Positions 35,175 to 44,383 of a stretch of 64,000 nucleotides of DNA are shown piece by piece (position 1 is the stretch's first letter; the number at the start of each line of letters is the position of its first letter). The notes beneath the pieces are model-generated. The model worked only from the letters and a program-made list of their open reading frames with translations, ran no database searches and was not told the DNA's origin. The position numbers and the translations under genes are program-made. The stretch is from Bog-756 sp963741055 (GTDB lineage: Bacteria; Actinomycetota; Acidimicrobiia; Acidimicrobiales; RAAP-2). The stretch lies in assembly GCA_963741055.1 (NCBI GenBank), contig CAVUGU010000010.1:1-64000 (forward strand). Reading direction: 5' to 3'.

Positions 35175-36575
35175 TCATGCTTCTTTGACCGCGGCAACCA
35201 GCTTGGTCAAGGTGTCCTTCGCATCCCCGAACAGAAGGGTGGTCTTCTGATCGAAAAGGAGATCGTTGTCGATCCCCGCGAACCCAGGACGCATCGACCT
35301 TTTGAGGAAGACGATGTTCTCGGCCTGGTCCGCGTTGACGATCGGCATGCCGTAGATCGGGCTCCCCGGCACGTTCTTGGCGGCAGGATTGACCGTGTCG
35401 TTAGCCCCGACCACGAGGGCCACGTCCGCGGTCGACATCTCCGGATTCGCCTCGTCCATCTCTTTCAGCTGGTCATAGGGGACGTTCGCCTCGGCCAGCA
35501 GCACGTTCATGTGGCCGGGCATCCGGCCGGCCACCGGGTGGATCGCGTAGAAGACCTCCACCCCGCGCTCGGTCAGGAGGTCGGCGAGCTCCCGGACGGT
35601 GTGCTGCGCCTGTGCCACCGCGAGGCCGTACCCGGGCACGATGACCACCTTCCGTGCGTATGCGAGAAGCACCCCGATGTCCTCGGGCGTCCCCGCCTTC
35701 ACCGTCCGCGTCTCGCCGTCGCCGCCCGCACCACCTGTTGCAGTCACCACGGAACCGAACGCACTGAAAAGGATGTTGGGCAGTGAGCGCCCCATTGCCT
35801 TGCTCATCAGTCGGGTGAGGAGGATGCCCGACGCACCGACCAGGGTGCCCGCGATGATCAACAGGTTGTTGTTGAGGGTGAACCCGGAGGCGGCCACCGC
35901 GAGACCGGTGAACGAGTTGAGGAGCGAGATGAGCACCGGTACATCCGCGCCGCCGATCGGCAGGACGAAGATGACGCCGAGAACGAGCGAGAGGACGGCG
36001 GTGACCGCGAGGAGCGTGACGTTGTCGGTGAGGAGCGTCGCGATCGCGAGCGCCAGGATCCCGGTCCCGACCACCCCGTTGATGAACTGCTGGGCCGGAT
36101 AGGTCACCGGGCGACCGGTCATCAGCTCCTGGAGCTTGGCGAAGGCGATCGCGCTCCCCGAAAAGGACACCGCACCGACCAGGACCCCGAAAAGCACCTC
36201 CGCGATCCGGTAGACCGCGGGCTTCCCCGGCGCCTCGATCACGAAGGCCACGATCGACACCAGCGCGGCCGCGCCCCCGCCGACGCCGTTGAAGGCGGCG
36301 ACCATCTGGGGCATCGCGGTCATCTTCACCAGCCGCGCGGCCGGCACCGCGATGGCCGCGCCAATGACCATCGCCACCACGGTGAGCGAGAGGTTGAGCG
36401 AGTGGGCCCGGACTTCCGGGTAGGCGAAAGTGAACCCGACCGCGAGCGTCGCGGCGGCAGCACCGAGCAGATTCCCGTTGCGGGCGTGCTTCGGAGAGCT
36501 CAAGCCCTTGAGCGCGACGATGAAGCCGATCGCCGCCAGAAGGTAGAAGAGGTCGATCCAGTCGTTGAGCGTCAC
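35175..36575 (-). CDS. pntB: NAD(P) transhydrogenase subunit beta
   Basis: 466 residues from ATG 36575 (MTLNDWIDLFYLLAAIGFIVALKGLSSP). Nine or so transmembrane helices, then the NADP(H)-binding domain III from about residue 290: VIVPGYGLAVAQAQHTVRELADLL and VALVVGANDTVNPAAK are the classical PntB motifs, and GMPIVNADQAENIVFLKRSM closes the site. With PntAA and PntAB it couples proton entry to hydride transfer from NADH to NADP+. The genes overlap by 4 bp (ATGA type), so one operon pntAA-pntAB-pntB is evident. Confidence 0.95.
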   Translation of the reverse strand: MTLNDWIDLFYLLAAIGFIVALKGLSSPKHARNGNLLGAAAATLAVGFTFAYPEVRAHSLNLSLTVVAMVIGAAIAVPAARLVKMTAMPQMVAAFNGVGGGAAALVSIVAFVIEAPGKPAVYRIAEVLFGVLVGAVSFSGSAIAFAKLQELMTGRPVTYPAQQFINGVVGTGILALAIATLLTDNVTLLAVTAVLSLVLGVIFVLPIGGADVPVLISLLNSFTGLAVAASGFTLNNNLLIIAGTLVGASGILLTRLMSKAMGRSLPNILFSAFGSVVTATGGAGGDGETRTVKAGTPEDIGVLLAYARKVVIVPGYGLAVAQAQHTVRELADLLTERGVEVFYAIHPVAGRMPGHMNVLLAEANVPYDQLKEMDEANPEMSTADVALVVGANDTVNPAAKNVPGSPIYGMPIVNADQAENIVFLKRSMRPGFAGIDNDLLFDQKTTLLFGDAKDTLTKLVAAVKEA

Positions 36576-36916
36576 GGGGATTCACCCGACGGCGCATCAC
36601 CCTTGCCGGCGTCCGACTTCGCCGGCCGCTCGGGCTTGGACTTGAACATCTCGAGCATCCGGTCGGTGACGACGAAACCGCCGACGATGTTGAGGGTCGC
36701 GAGGATCACCGCGAGGAAGGCGAGGGTGATCTGGAGCGCCCCCTGGGCCTCCCCCATGATCAGGATGGTCCCGACGAGGATGATCCCGTGGATGGCGTTG
36801 CTCCCCGACATGAGGGGCGTGTGCAGGATGCTCGGCACCTGCCGGACGACCTCGTTGCCGACGAACGCCGCCAGCACGAAGATCGTGACGAACTCGAGGA
36901 TTCCAGTGCTGCTCAT
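36572..36916 (-). CDS. pntAB: NAD(P) transhydrogenase subunit alpha part 2 (membrane domain)
   Basis: 114 residues from ATG 36916. Three membrane helices: FVTIFVLAAFVGNEVVRQV, AIHGIILVGTILIM and LAFLAVILATLNIVGGFVV. The motif RQVPSILHTPLMSGSNAIHGI is invariant in PntAb. The hydrophilic tail is Lys/Pro-rich. It forms the membrane domain II with PntB. A split PntA (two chains) is usual in actinobacteria and alphaproteobacteria. It overlaps both neighbours by 4 bp. Confidence 0.95.
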   Translation of the reverse strand: MSSTGILEFVTIFVLAAFVGNEVVRQVPSILHTPLMSGSNAIHGIILVGTILIMGEAQGALQITLAFLAVILATLNIVGGFVVTDRMLEMFKSKPERPAKSDAGKGDAPSGESP

Positions 36917-38115
36917 CCTTCTTCCCCCTTCGGCCCCTCGGGCTCCACGGAACTGGTCGGGGCGACACCCGGTGGGTTGGTCGGCGCAGGCAGACCGAGC
37001 GCCTCGGCGGTCGGGGCATGCACGACCTGACCCGCCCGGACCACGCAGGTGCCCACGACGATCTCGTCGCTGAAATCGGGAGCGAGCGTCCCGTCCTTCA
37101 CCAGCAGCTCGAGAAAGTTGGCGATGTTGCGCGCGTAGAGGAAGCTCGCATGGGTCGGCATCAACGCGGCGGGGTTGGTCAGCCCGACGACGGTCACCCC
37201 CCCGACGCCGACGTCGCGTCCCGGAACGGTAGCTTCGCAGTTCCCGCCCGAGTCGGCGGCGAGGTCGATTACGACCGCTCCCTCGGACATCCCTTCGAGC
37301 ATCGCGGTGGTGACCAGCACCGGCGCCTTGCGGCCGGGGATCTGCGCGGTGGTGATCACCACGTCGGATGCGGCGACCTCGGCGGCAAGTAGCTCCTGTT
37401 GTAGCGCGAGGTATTCCGCCGACTGCTCCTTGGCGTAGCCGCCGGCACCCTCCTGGGTCTCGAGCGCGAGCTCGACGAACTTGGCACCGAGGCTCTCGAC
37501 CTCTTCTTTGGCTGCAGCCCGCACGTCGTACGCGCGCACCACGGCGCCGAGCCGGCGCGCGGTCGCGATCGCCTGGAGTCCCGCGACACCGGCTCCCATC
37601 ACCAGCACCTTGGCCGGGGGCACGGTGCCGGCGGCGGTCATGAACATGGGGAAGAACTTGGCGAGGTGCTCGGCGGCGGCGAGACCGCCCCGGTAACCGG
37701 CGACGGTCGACTGCGAGGAGAGCGCGTCCATCGACTGGGCCCTGCTGATGCGCGGTAGAAGATCAAGGCTGTAGACCGTTGCGCCTCTTCCGGCAAGGGC
37801 CCGTACCGTCTCGGCGTCCGCGAGGGGCTGCAGGAAGGAGATCAGCGAGACGTCACGGGGGAGGGCCTGCGCTTCCTCGACGCTCGGAGGCTGCACCCGT
37901 GCGACCGCATCTGCGCCGGCCAGGGCCGAGCTCGCGTCGGGCGCGACGGTCGCTCCGGCCTTCAGGTAGTCCTCGTCCGAGAAGCGGGCCTCCGCTCCGG
38001 CGCCGGACTCGACGACCACCTCCACGCCGGTCCGGGCGATCCGTGTCACCACCTCCGGAACCATCGCGACACGGCGTTCTCCGGCGCGCGTTTCCCTGAC
38101 TACGCCCAGTTTCAC
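36913..38115 (-). CDS. pntAA: NAD(P) transhydrogenase subunit alpha part 1 (NAD-binding)
   Basis: 400 residues from GTG 38115 (MKLGVVRETRAGERRVAMVPE); the longer open frame upstream does not align with the family. Alanine dehydrogenase/PNT N-terminal domain, then the NAD(H) Rossmann domain VLVMGAGVAGLQAIATARRLGAVV, the loop KEEVESLGAKFVEL, and the closing GRKAPVLVTTAMLEGMSEGAVVIDLAADSGGNCE (continuous in the protein). It binds NADH at the cytosolic face and donates hydride to PntB-bound NADP+. First gene of the pnt operon. Confidence 0.93.
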   Translation of the reverse strand: MKLGVVRETRAGERRVAMVPEVVTRIARTGVEVVVESGAGAEARFSDEDYLKAGATVAPDASSALAGADAVARVQPPSVEEAQALPRDVSLISFLQPLADAETVRALAGRGATVYSLDLLPRISRAQSMDALSSQSTVAGYRGGLAAAEHLAKFFPMFMTAAGTVPPAKVLVMGAGVAGLQAIATARRLGAVVRAYDVRAAAKEEVESLGAKFVELALETQEGAGGYAKEQSAEYLALQQELLAAEVAASDVVITTAQIPGRKAPVLVTTAMLEGMSEGAVVIDLAADSGGNCEATVPGRDVGVGGVTVVGLTNPAALMPTHASFLYARNIANFLELLVKDGTLAPDFSDEIVVGTCVVRAGQVVHAPTAEALGLPAPTNPPGVAPTSSVEPEGPKGEEG

Positions 38116-38225
38116 GGCCAGAGGTATACAGGGAATTGACGAGCGCGACCACTCCACGCGTCGTCTTGGGAGGCCGATCGCGGCCTGGTCACCGCTCCCC
38201 GGTGTCCGGGCGGATCAGCCTCGGT

Positions 38226-39371
38226 TCAGGTCCGCCGGGTGGTTCGTCTGGGCTTGCGGGTGCTGCCCCCGGAGCCGCCCCGCGCCGTACTCCGTGACCG
38301 GCTCCTCGGTGCTGCGCTCTTCTCGGTGTCGGTCGCGGCCTTTCTGGTGCGAGCGCTGCTCTTGGCCCTCGGGGTGGAGGGCTTGCCGTTGGCCTTGGCG
38401 TCCTCAGCGGCGGCCTCCTCCGGCACGGTCTCGGCGGCGGCCTCCTCGGGGTCGGGAGTGGACTTCTCCGCCTCGGCGGGGCGCTCTTCCGGCTGGCCAT
38501 CCTCCTCGGCGTCACGCTTCACCGTGGGTTGCGCGGACTCCGGGCCCAGGATGAACTCGTCGAGCTCGAGAACCCGGTCGTCGGCGAGCAGGAGGGTCCT
38601 CGTCTCGGTGAGCGAGAACCGGGGGATGTCGGGACCGCTCGCGAGGGCCTCGACGTCCTCTGCTCGCATCGGGCGCGCGAAGAAGAACCCTTGTGCGGCG
38701 TCTGCGTCGAACTTCCGGACCGTCTCGACCTGATCGGTGGTCTCCACGCACTCGACCACCGCGGACATCCCGAGCGAGTGGGCCATGTGAATCACGGTCT
38801 CGACGACCAGCCGGTTGATCCCCTGCGCAAGTTCGAGGCCGGACACGAACGAGCCGTCGATCTTCACGGTGCCGATCGCGTGCCGCTGGAACGGCTCGAA
38901 CGAGGACCAGTTGGTTCCGACGTCGTCGATCGAGAGCTGTACGCCCATTTCCGACAACGTCCGCAGATCGGACGCGGCCTCCGGTTCGACCACTGCGTCC
39001 TCGGTGACTTCGAGCGTGAGCTGTCCACTGCGCAGTCCGCTCTCCTGGAGAGCGCTCTCCACCGCGTTCGACACCTCGCCCCGCCGGAGCTGTTGGACCG
39101 TGCAGTTGACCGCCAGCTGGATGCTAGGCGACCAACGGCGAGCTTGATCGCACGCCTCTCTCAGGACCCACCGGGTCAGCGCTGCGATGTCACCGCTTCG
39201 CTCCGCTTCGGGGACGAGCTCCTCCGGCGAGATACGACCTTTGCTCGGATGCTCCCAGCGGACGAGGGCCTCCATCCCGAGCAGCCGTCCACTGGAGAGG
39301 TCGACGACCGGCAGGTACTCGAGATAGGGCGCGCCGGGCAACGAGAACGTCGGCACGGTGTCGGTCAGCAT
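38226..39371 (-). CDS. EAL-domain protein with disordered basic C-terminal tail
   Basis: 381 residues from ATG 39371 (MLTDTVPTFSLPG). Residues about 15-260 form an EAL c-di-GMP phosphodiesterase domain: MEALVRWEHP, VNCTVQQL, LEVTEDAV, IDDVGTNWSS (usually DDFGTGYSS), VKIDGSFV, VVECVETTDQ (usually AEGVE) and AAQGFFFARPM. Most metal ligands are kept, but the two changed motifs leave activity uncertain. After an acidic Glu/Ala linker, the last 60 residues are Arg/Lys/Ser/Thr-rich (RAKSSARTRKAATD, RSRSRSTARGG, RKPRRTTRRT), like histone H1 or nucleic-acid-binding tails. No membrane segment is seen. Confidence 0.8.
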   Translation of the reverse strand: MLTDTVPTFSLPGAPYLEYLPVVDLSSGRLLGMEALVRWEHPSKGRISPEELVPEAERSGDIAALTRWVLREACDQARRWSPSIQLAVNCTVQQLRRGEVSNAVESALQESGLRSGQLTLEVTEDAVVEPEAASDLRTLSEMGVQLSIDDVGTNWSSFEPFQRHAIGTVKIDGSFVSGLELAQGINRLVVETVIHMAHSLGMSAVVECVETTDQVETVRKFDADAAQGFFFARPMRAEDVEALASGPDIPRFSLTETRTLLLADDRVLELDEFILGPESAQPTVKRDAEEDGQPEERPAEAEKSTPDPEEAAAETVPEEAAAEDAKANGKPSTPRAKSSARTRKAATDTEKSAAPRSRSRSTARGGSGGSTRKPRRTTRRT

Positions 39372-39612
39372 CGCCCGACCGTCCCGTGGGCGCCGTGCGC
39401 TCGACCCTCCCCGAAAGGGGCGGTCGGCAATTGGATGGCCACAGCCGGTACATCGACCCTCCCGAGGCCCCACTTGAGGGATATTGGGTCTCTACCAGCC
39501 AAAATCCACCCCCGGTGGCCTGGGCCGACGCGTGGTCCGCGCCCCCACCGCGGTGGCCCCGGCCGGCCCGACCGATCCGAAGACCGGGTCCCTCCCCGCC
39601 AGTGGCTCCCGA

Positions 39613-40450
39613 CTACTCCGGTCCTGCCTCTCCCCCCGACCGCGCGGCTCGGAGGAAGGCCGGCCACTCGCCTCCTCCGTGGGCGACCACATTGGCGCCG
39701 GTCACGTAGGCCGCGAGAGGAGAGGCCAAAACCAGGCACAAACCCGCCAGGTCGTCGGGGCTCCCGAAGCGACCAAGGGGCACGGTGGCCGCGACCGCGG
39801 CCTTTCCCGCCTCGTCCCCGTAGTACTCGTCGGCGGCCTCCGTCGCGACGAGACCACCGCTCAGGCAGTTCACCCGCACTTTCGGCGCCCATTCGATCGC
39901 GAGCGTCTGAGTCAGGTTGACGAGACCGGCCTTCGCCGCCCCGTAGGCGGCCGACCCCGGCGAAGGACGGATCCCGCTCACCGAGCCGATGTTGACGATC
40001 GTCCCGCCACTCTCCTGTCCCTGCATGATCTCATTGGCCGCCTGCGCGCAGTACAGAGGTGCAAGGAGGTTGAGCGCGACGATCGATGCCGAGAACCGGG
40101 CCGACGCAACTGCAGCCTCCGCGGACGGCGATCCTCCTGCGTTGTTGACGAGCACGTCGAGCCGGCCGAATCGATCCCTTGCAGCCCCGATCACCGCGGC
40201 GGCTTGCTCCGCGTCACGAATGTCCGCGGCGACGAACACGGCGCGACGCTCGACTCCCGTCGCCGTCCTGGGTCGCAGGGAGTCGATCCTCGCCGGGATC
40301 GGCGCGTCCGCAGACCACCACGTCCGCGCCCGCCTCGAGGAACGCCTCCGCGATGCGACGACCGATACCGCGCGTGCCACCGGTCACCACCGCCACCCGT
40401 CCGCCGAAGTCGAACGCTTCGGCAAGGTGATCGGGATCGAACCTGTCCAC
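39613..40450 (-). CDS. Short-chain dehydrogenase of the steroid cluster, frameshifted
   Basis: GTG 40450 starts MDRFDPDHLAEAFDFGGRVA and the TGGTRGIG cofactor loop. After CGRADP the reading continues in another frame as ARIDSLRPRTATGVERRAVF. One extra G near 40305 explains it, and the span is 838 nt (3n+1). The remainder has VLVNNAGGSP, active-site NIGSVSG and YGAAK, and ends AYVTGANVVAHGGGEWPAF, typical of FabG-like SDRs. It is divergent from echA20. SDRs in this position (IpdF-like, Rv3548c/Rv3549c region) act on hydroxylated steroid-ring CoA esters; the exact step is inference. Confidence 0.75.
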
Positions 40451-40481
40451 AGCAGTCTCCCTGTCTCCGGCTGGTACTGTC

Positions 40482-40496
40482 CTGACGCTGTATCAG
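40482..40496. promoter_or_regulatory. Shared operator copy 1 (SDR / echA20-ipdABC divergent promoter)
   Basis: CTGACGCTGTATCAG, an imperfect palindrome, shared with copies at 49978 and 56357 (consensus CTGAC-R-C-N4-(T/C)CAG). It lies 32 bp upstream of the SDR start and 79 bp upstream of echA20. Confidence 0.5.
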
Positions 40497-40498
40497 AT

Positions 40499-40513
40499 CA
40501 CGCACCGTGCGTG
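40499..40513. promoter_or_regulatory. Palindrome in the SDR / echA20 intergenic region
   Basis: CACGCAC-C-GTGCGTG is a perfect 7-bp inverted repeat with a single central base, 2 bp from the shared operator. It may be a second repressor site or part of an extended one. Confidence 0.4.
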
Positions 40514-40574
40514 TCCGCCCGAGCGCGCGTCGGTCGCCGCGGTGGCGGTATCCCTCCGAACGTCGGAGCCATCC

Positions 40575-41333
40575 ATGCCCATCACTTCGAACCAGCGGCG
40601 CCCCGGTATCGCCGAGGTCGTCATCGACCACCCACCGGTCAACGCCCTCGACGTCGAGGGCTGGTTCGCACTCGCGGACGCGGTGACCGCCGCAGGCAAG
40701 GAGAGCGAGAACCGGGTCGTCGTGGTCCGTGCCGAAGGTCGGGGATTCTGCGCCGGAGTCGACATCAAAGAGATCCAGGCCGTAGGGGATTCGGCCCTGA
40801 TCGGCGCGAACCGCGGCTGTTACGCCGCCTTCGAGGCGGTGTACGCCTGCGAGGTGCCGGTGATCGCCGCCGTGCACGGCTTCTGCCTCGGGGGTGGCAT
40901 CGGCATCGCCGGCAACGCGGACATCGTGGTCGCCTCCGAGGACGCGACCTTCGGTCTCCCCGAGGTCGACCGCGGCGCGCTCGGGGCGGCGACCCACCTG
41001 TCGCGACTCGTCCCCCAGCACCGGATGCGATCGATGGTGTACACCGCACAGCCGGCGACCGCGGAGGAGCTCCACCGGTACGGATCGGTGCTTCGAGTGG
41101 TCCCCCGCGAGCAACTGGTCGACGCCGCGCTCGAAGTCGCCGAGCAGATCGCGGACAAGAGCCCGACCATCCTGCGCCGTGCGAAGGAGTCGCTCAACGG
41201 GATCGATCCGGTCGACGTACGGCGGAGCTACCGGTTCGAGCAGGGGTTCACCTACGAGCTCCACGTCGCCGGAGTCGCCGACGAGCAGCGTGCGGCGTTC
41301 GTCGAAAAGCGCGACGCCGACACGTCGCGGTGA
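40575..41333 (+). CDS. echA20: Enoyl-CoA hydratase family, EchA20-like
   Basis: 252 residues from ATG 40575 (MPITSNQRRPG). Crotonase fold: oxyanion-hole segments EGRGFCAGVDIKEI and AAVHGFCLGGGIGIAGNADIV, and the catalytic region ATFGLPEVDRGALGAATHL. The C-terminal helix RRAKESLNGIDPVD is family-typical. Its position directly before ipdA and ipdB is that of mycobacterial EchA20 (Rv3550), which hydrolytically opens ring D of the steroid-derived indane-dione CoA ester. The EchA20 assignment rests on synteny as much as sequence. It is the first gene of echA20-ipdA-ipdB-ipdC, with 6 bp to ipdA. Confidence 0.8.
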   Translation: MPITSNQRRPGIAEVVIDHPPVNALDVEGWFALADAVTAAGKESENRVVVVRAEGRGFCAGVDIKEIQAVGDSALIGANRGCYAAFEAVYACEVPVIAAVHGFCLGGGIGIAGNADIVVASEDATFGLPEVDRGALGAATHLSRLVPQHRMRSMVYTAQPATAEELHRYGSVLRVVPREQLVDAALEVAEQIADKSPTILRRAKESLNGIDPVDVRRSYRFEQGFTYELHVAGVADEQRAAFVEKRDADTSR

Positions 41334-41339
41334 TCCGCC

Positions 41340-42200
41340 GTGGCTGACAAGCGGATGGATCTCGACGACCTGGTCGGCGAGCTCGAGAGCGGGATGACCG
41401 TCGGCATCGGAGGATGGGGGTCGCGGCGCAAGCCGATGGCGGCGGTCCGGGCGATCCTCCGTTCGGATCTCCGCGACCTGACGATCGTTGCCTACGGCGG
41501 ACCCGACGTGGGCCTGCTGTGCGCGGCCGGCAAGGTGGCGAAAGTCGTCTTCGGATTCGTGACGCTCGACTCGATCCCGACCGACCCGCACTTCAAGGCC
41601 GCACGCCAATCCGGGTCGGTCGAGGCGATGGAAATCGACGAGGGCATGTTCTACCTGGGCCTCCTTGCGGCCTCCCAGCGGCTGCCCTTCCTCCCCACCC
41701 GGGCCGGCCTCGGCTCCGACGTCATGGCGGTGAACCCGAACCTGCGCACGGTCGTCTCGCCGTACGCCGACGGCGAAGAGCTCGTCGCGATGCCCGCACT
41801 CCGTCTCGACGCCGCGATCGTCCACGTGAACCGAGCCGACGCCAGCGGCTCCGGCCAGATCCTCGGGCCGGACCCCTTCTTCGACGATCTGTTCCTCGGC
41901 GCGGCGGAGCGCCGGTATCTCACTACCGAACAGATCGTCGACACCGCGCAGTTCGCCTCCGAGGGACCGCTCCAGACGATGTGCATCTCGAGACTGCTGA
42001 CCGACGGCGTGATCGCGACGCCCGGTGGTGCCCACTTCACGGCGTGCGTACCCGACTATCGACGCGACGAGGAGTTTCAGCGGGCGTATGTTTCGGCCGC
42101 GGGCGATCCCGACTCGTGGCGAGAGTTCGAGACGACGTACCTCGAGGTCGACGAGGACGGGTACCAGGCAGCAGTGCGGGCCGGGGATCGAGTGCGATGA
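41340..42200 (+). CDS. ipdA: Steroid ring-C cleaving CoA-transferase-like hydrolase, alpha subunit
   Basis: 286 residues, GTG 41340. Family I CoA transferase alpha-type: DLVGELESGMTVGIGGWGSR then RKPMAAVRAILRSDL, with the IpdA-typical GGWGSRRKPM. VVAYGGPDVGLLCAAGKV-like and SGQILGPDPFFDD segments follow. IpdAB (Rv3551/Rv3552) hydrolyses the ring-C cyclohexenone CoA ester (COCHEA-CoA) in steroid degradation and is not a real transferase. The stop overlaps the ipdB ATG, so the two subunits are translationally coupled. Confidence 0.88.
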   Translation: MADKRMDLDDLVGELESGMTVGIGGWGSRRKPMAAVRAILRSDLRDLTIVAYGGPDVGLLCAAGKVAKVVFGFVTLDSIPTDPHFKAARQSGSVEAMEIDEGMFYLGLLAASQRLPFLPTRAGLGSDVMAVNPNLRTVVSPYADGEELVAMPALRLDAAIVHVNRADASGSGQILGPDPFFDDLFLGAAERRYLTTEQIVDTAQFASEGPLQTMCISRLLTDGVIATPGGAHFTACVPDYRRDEEFQRAYVSAAGDPDSWREFETTYLEVDEDGYQAAVRAGDRVR

Positions 42201-42977
42201 GCGGAGCTCCCGAGAGCGGAACCGGCGTGACCCGTGCCGAGGTCTGTGCGGTCGCCTGCGCGGAGGTGTTCCGAGGTGACGGAGAGGTGATGGCCAGCGC
42301 GTTCGGCACCGCCCCCGCGATCGGGGCCCGACTCGCGCGGTTGACCTTCGCCCCCGACCTCGTCCTGACCGACGGGGACGCCGCACTCGTCGCGGGGGCG
42401 CCGCCTCTCGCCGGCGCGGACGGGATCGTCCTCGAGTCCCACATGCCCTATCGCCGAGTCTTCGACGTGGTGTGGTCGGGACGGCGCAACCTGATCATGA
42501 TGGCGTCGCAGATCGATCGGACCGGAAATCAGAACATCAGTGCCATCGGCGAGTGGTCCCACCCCAAGGTGCAGCTGGTCGGCGTCCGCGGCGCCCCCGG
42601 CAACACCGTCAACCACTCCACCAGCTACTGGGTCCCGAACCACTCGACGAGATCGTTCGTCGAGCACGTCGACGTCGTCTCGGGTGTCGGCTACGCCCGC
42701 GCGACGGAGGCCGGCCCGTCGGCGAGCCGCTTCCACGAGATCCGCCGGGTGGTGTCGAACCTCGGGGTCGTTCGACTTCGACACTCCGAGCCACGAGATG
42801 CGGGTCCGCTCGGTCCATCCGGGGGTGACCCTGGAGGAGGTCGTCGCCGCCACCGGATTCGAGCTGATCGTCCCGTCCGGCGTCGACGAGACCCGCCTGC
42901 CGTCCCCAGAGGAGCTCGATCTCATCCGGACCATCATCGACCCGACCGCGCTGCGCGAGCGCGAGGTGCGGACATGA
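42197..42977 (+). CDS. ipdB: Steroid ring-C cleaving hydrolase, beta subunit, frameshifted
   Basis: ATG 42197. The first 190 residues (MSGAPESGTGVTRAEVCAVA to EIRRVVSNLGV) are in one frame and the last 67 (FDFDTPSHEMRVRSVHPGVTLE, ending RTIIDPTALREREVRT) in another. One extra G at about 42770 turns GVFDFD into GVVRLR; the span is 781 nt (3n+1). GNQNISAIGEWSHPKVQLVG then RGAPGNTVNHSTSYWVPNHS is the IpdB hallmark. It forms the active heterotetramer with IpdA. Confidence 0.85.
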
Positions 42978-44117
42978 CGCCCGAGCACGGCGCGCCGGTC
43001 GGCCGGCGCCGCGGCCCCGCATCCCGCGCTCCGCACCCGCTTCTGCGAGCTGGTCGGTATCGAGTACCCGATCGTGCAGACCGGAATGGGCTGGGTGGCG
43101 GGGCCGCGCCTCGTCGCCGCGACGGCGGAGGCGGGAGCGCTCGGGATCCTGGCCTCGGCCACCATGACCTTCGCAGAGCTCACCGATGCGATCGGCGAGG
43201 TCCGATCCCGGACCGCTCGTCCCTTCGGGGTCAATCTCCGCACCGACGTGGCCGACGTCGGGGAGCGCATCTCGCTCATGATCGACCACGGGGTCAAGGT
43301 GGCGAGCTTCGCGCAGGCACCGAATCCCGACCTGATCGAGAGGTGCCGCGACGCGGGCCTGGTCGTGATGCCCACCATCGGTGCCCGACGCCACGCGGAG
43401 AAGGTCACCGGCTGGGGCGTCGATGCGGTCATCGCACAGGGTGGCGAGGGCGGCGGGCACACCGGTCAAGTCCCGACCTCGCTACTGCTCCCCTCGGTCG
43501 TCGACGCAGTCGGAGGTTCGGTCTCGGTGATCGCAGCGGGTGGGTTCTTCGACGGACGTGGGCTGGTCGCAGCTCTCGCGTACGGCGCCGAAGGGATCGC
43601 GATGGGGACCCGTTTCCTCCTCACCCGCGAGAGCCGGGTGCCCGAGGAGGTCAAGTCGATCTATCTCGGTACGCCGGTGACCGGCACCGTGGTCTCGACC
43701 GCGGTCGACGGCGCCCCCCAGCGGGTCATCCGAACCGATCTCGTCGACCACCTCGAGGGTTCGGGACGTCTCACCGCTCTTCCGAGAGCGCTCGGCAACG
43801 CACTCGCCTTCCGGCGCGAGACCGGCTCCTCCCTTCCGGCTCTGCTCAGAGAGGGTCGTGCCATGCGCCGGAGCGGAGAGCTCACCTGGTCGCAGGTGAT
43901 GATGGCGGCCAACGCGCCGATGATGACCAAGGCCGCGCTGGTCGAGGGGAGGACCGACGTCGGGGTCCTGCCCACCGGACAAGTGGTCGGCGAGATCGAC
44001 GAGCTGCCGTCCGTCGCCGAGCTCGTCGACCGGATCGTGGGCCAGGCGACTTCGGTGCTTCGGGGCTTCGCCGCTTCGGGAGCGCCGAGCGGGAGGGAAT
44101 CGCAGGGGGCTCGCTGA
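42974..44117 (+). CDS. ipdC: IpdC-like FMN-dependent oxidoreductase (nitronate monooxygenase family), frameshifted at N-terminus
   Basis: ATG 42974 overlaps the ipdB stop. The first 20 or so residues (MTPEHGAPVG) and the main frame (from about 43005: LRTRFCELVGIEYPIVQTGM) are out of register by one base, span 1144 nt (3n+1). The shorter ORF from GTG 43074 would lack the first strand. TIM-barrel with FMN-phosphate sites DAVIAQGGEGGGHTG and VIAAGGFFDGRGLVAALAYGAEGIAMGTRFL (continuous). In mycobacteria IpdC (Rv3553) introduces a ring-C double bond before cleavage. Last gene of the echA20-ipdABC operon. Confidence 0.82.
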
Positions 44118-44177
44118 GCGTCCGGATGAACGCGCGAAGGCAGCGGGACCCCCTCGACCAGCGAATATCCACCTCCG

Positions 44178-44229
44178 ATAGAGCCTCTATGGAGGCCGCG
44201 GTTCGAGGCACAATGTGGAACCCCATTGT
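44178..44229. promoter_or_regulatory. Two palindromes upstream of the ketoacyl synthase gene
   Basis: ATAGAG-C-CTCTAT at 44178-44190 is a perfect 6-bp dyad. ACAATG-N8-CATTGT at 44210-44229 is another. Both lie in the 266-bp gap between ipdC and the ketoacyl synthase gene, 155-205 bp from its start. They differ from the shared CTGAC operator. Confidence 0.35.
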
Positions 44230-44383
44230 TTCCCAGAGGTATGTGCGGGATACTGATGGACCCCATGCCAAATGCTTTCAGCCGGTTGACCAAAACGGGG
44301 ATCTCCTCGAGACGGGCTCGCATGGCCCGTGAACTGGGCGTTCGCGCCCACTCCCTGATGCAAACCGGCCCTCTGGTTCTGTG

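Noticed and set aside
36498..36515. CTCAAGCCCTTGAG, resembling a KstR2 site
   Set aside because: It lies inside the pntB coding region, not in a promoter.
40191..42386. 731-residue minus-strand frame opposite echA20-ipdA
   Set aside because: Arg/His/Gly-rich antisense shadow without domain signatures; the plus strand carries clear enzymes.
41414..44332. A 972-residue plus-strand open frame
   Set aside because: It is mainly a GC-rich shadow frame over ipdA and ipdC; only the part 42197-42770 is coding (ipdB N-terminus).
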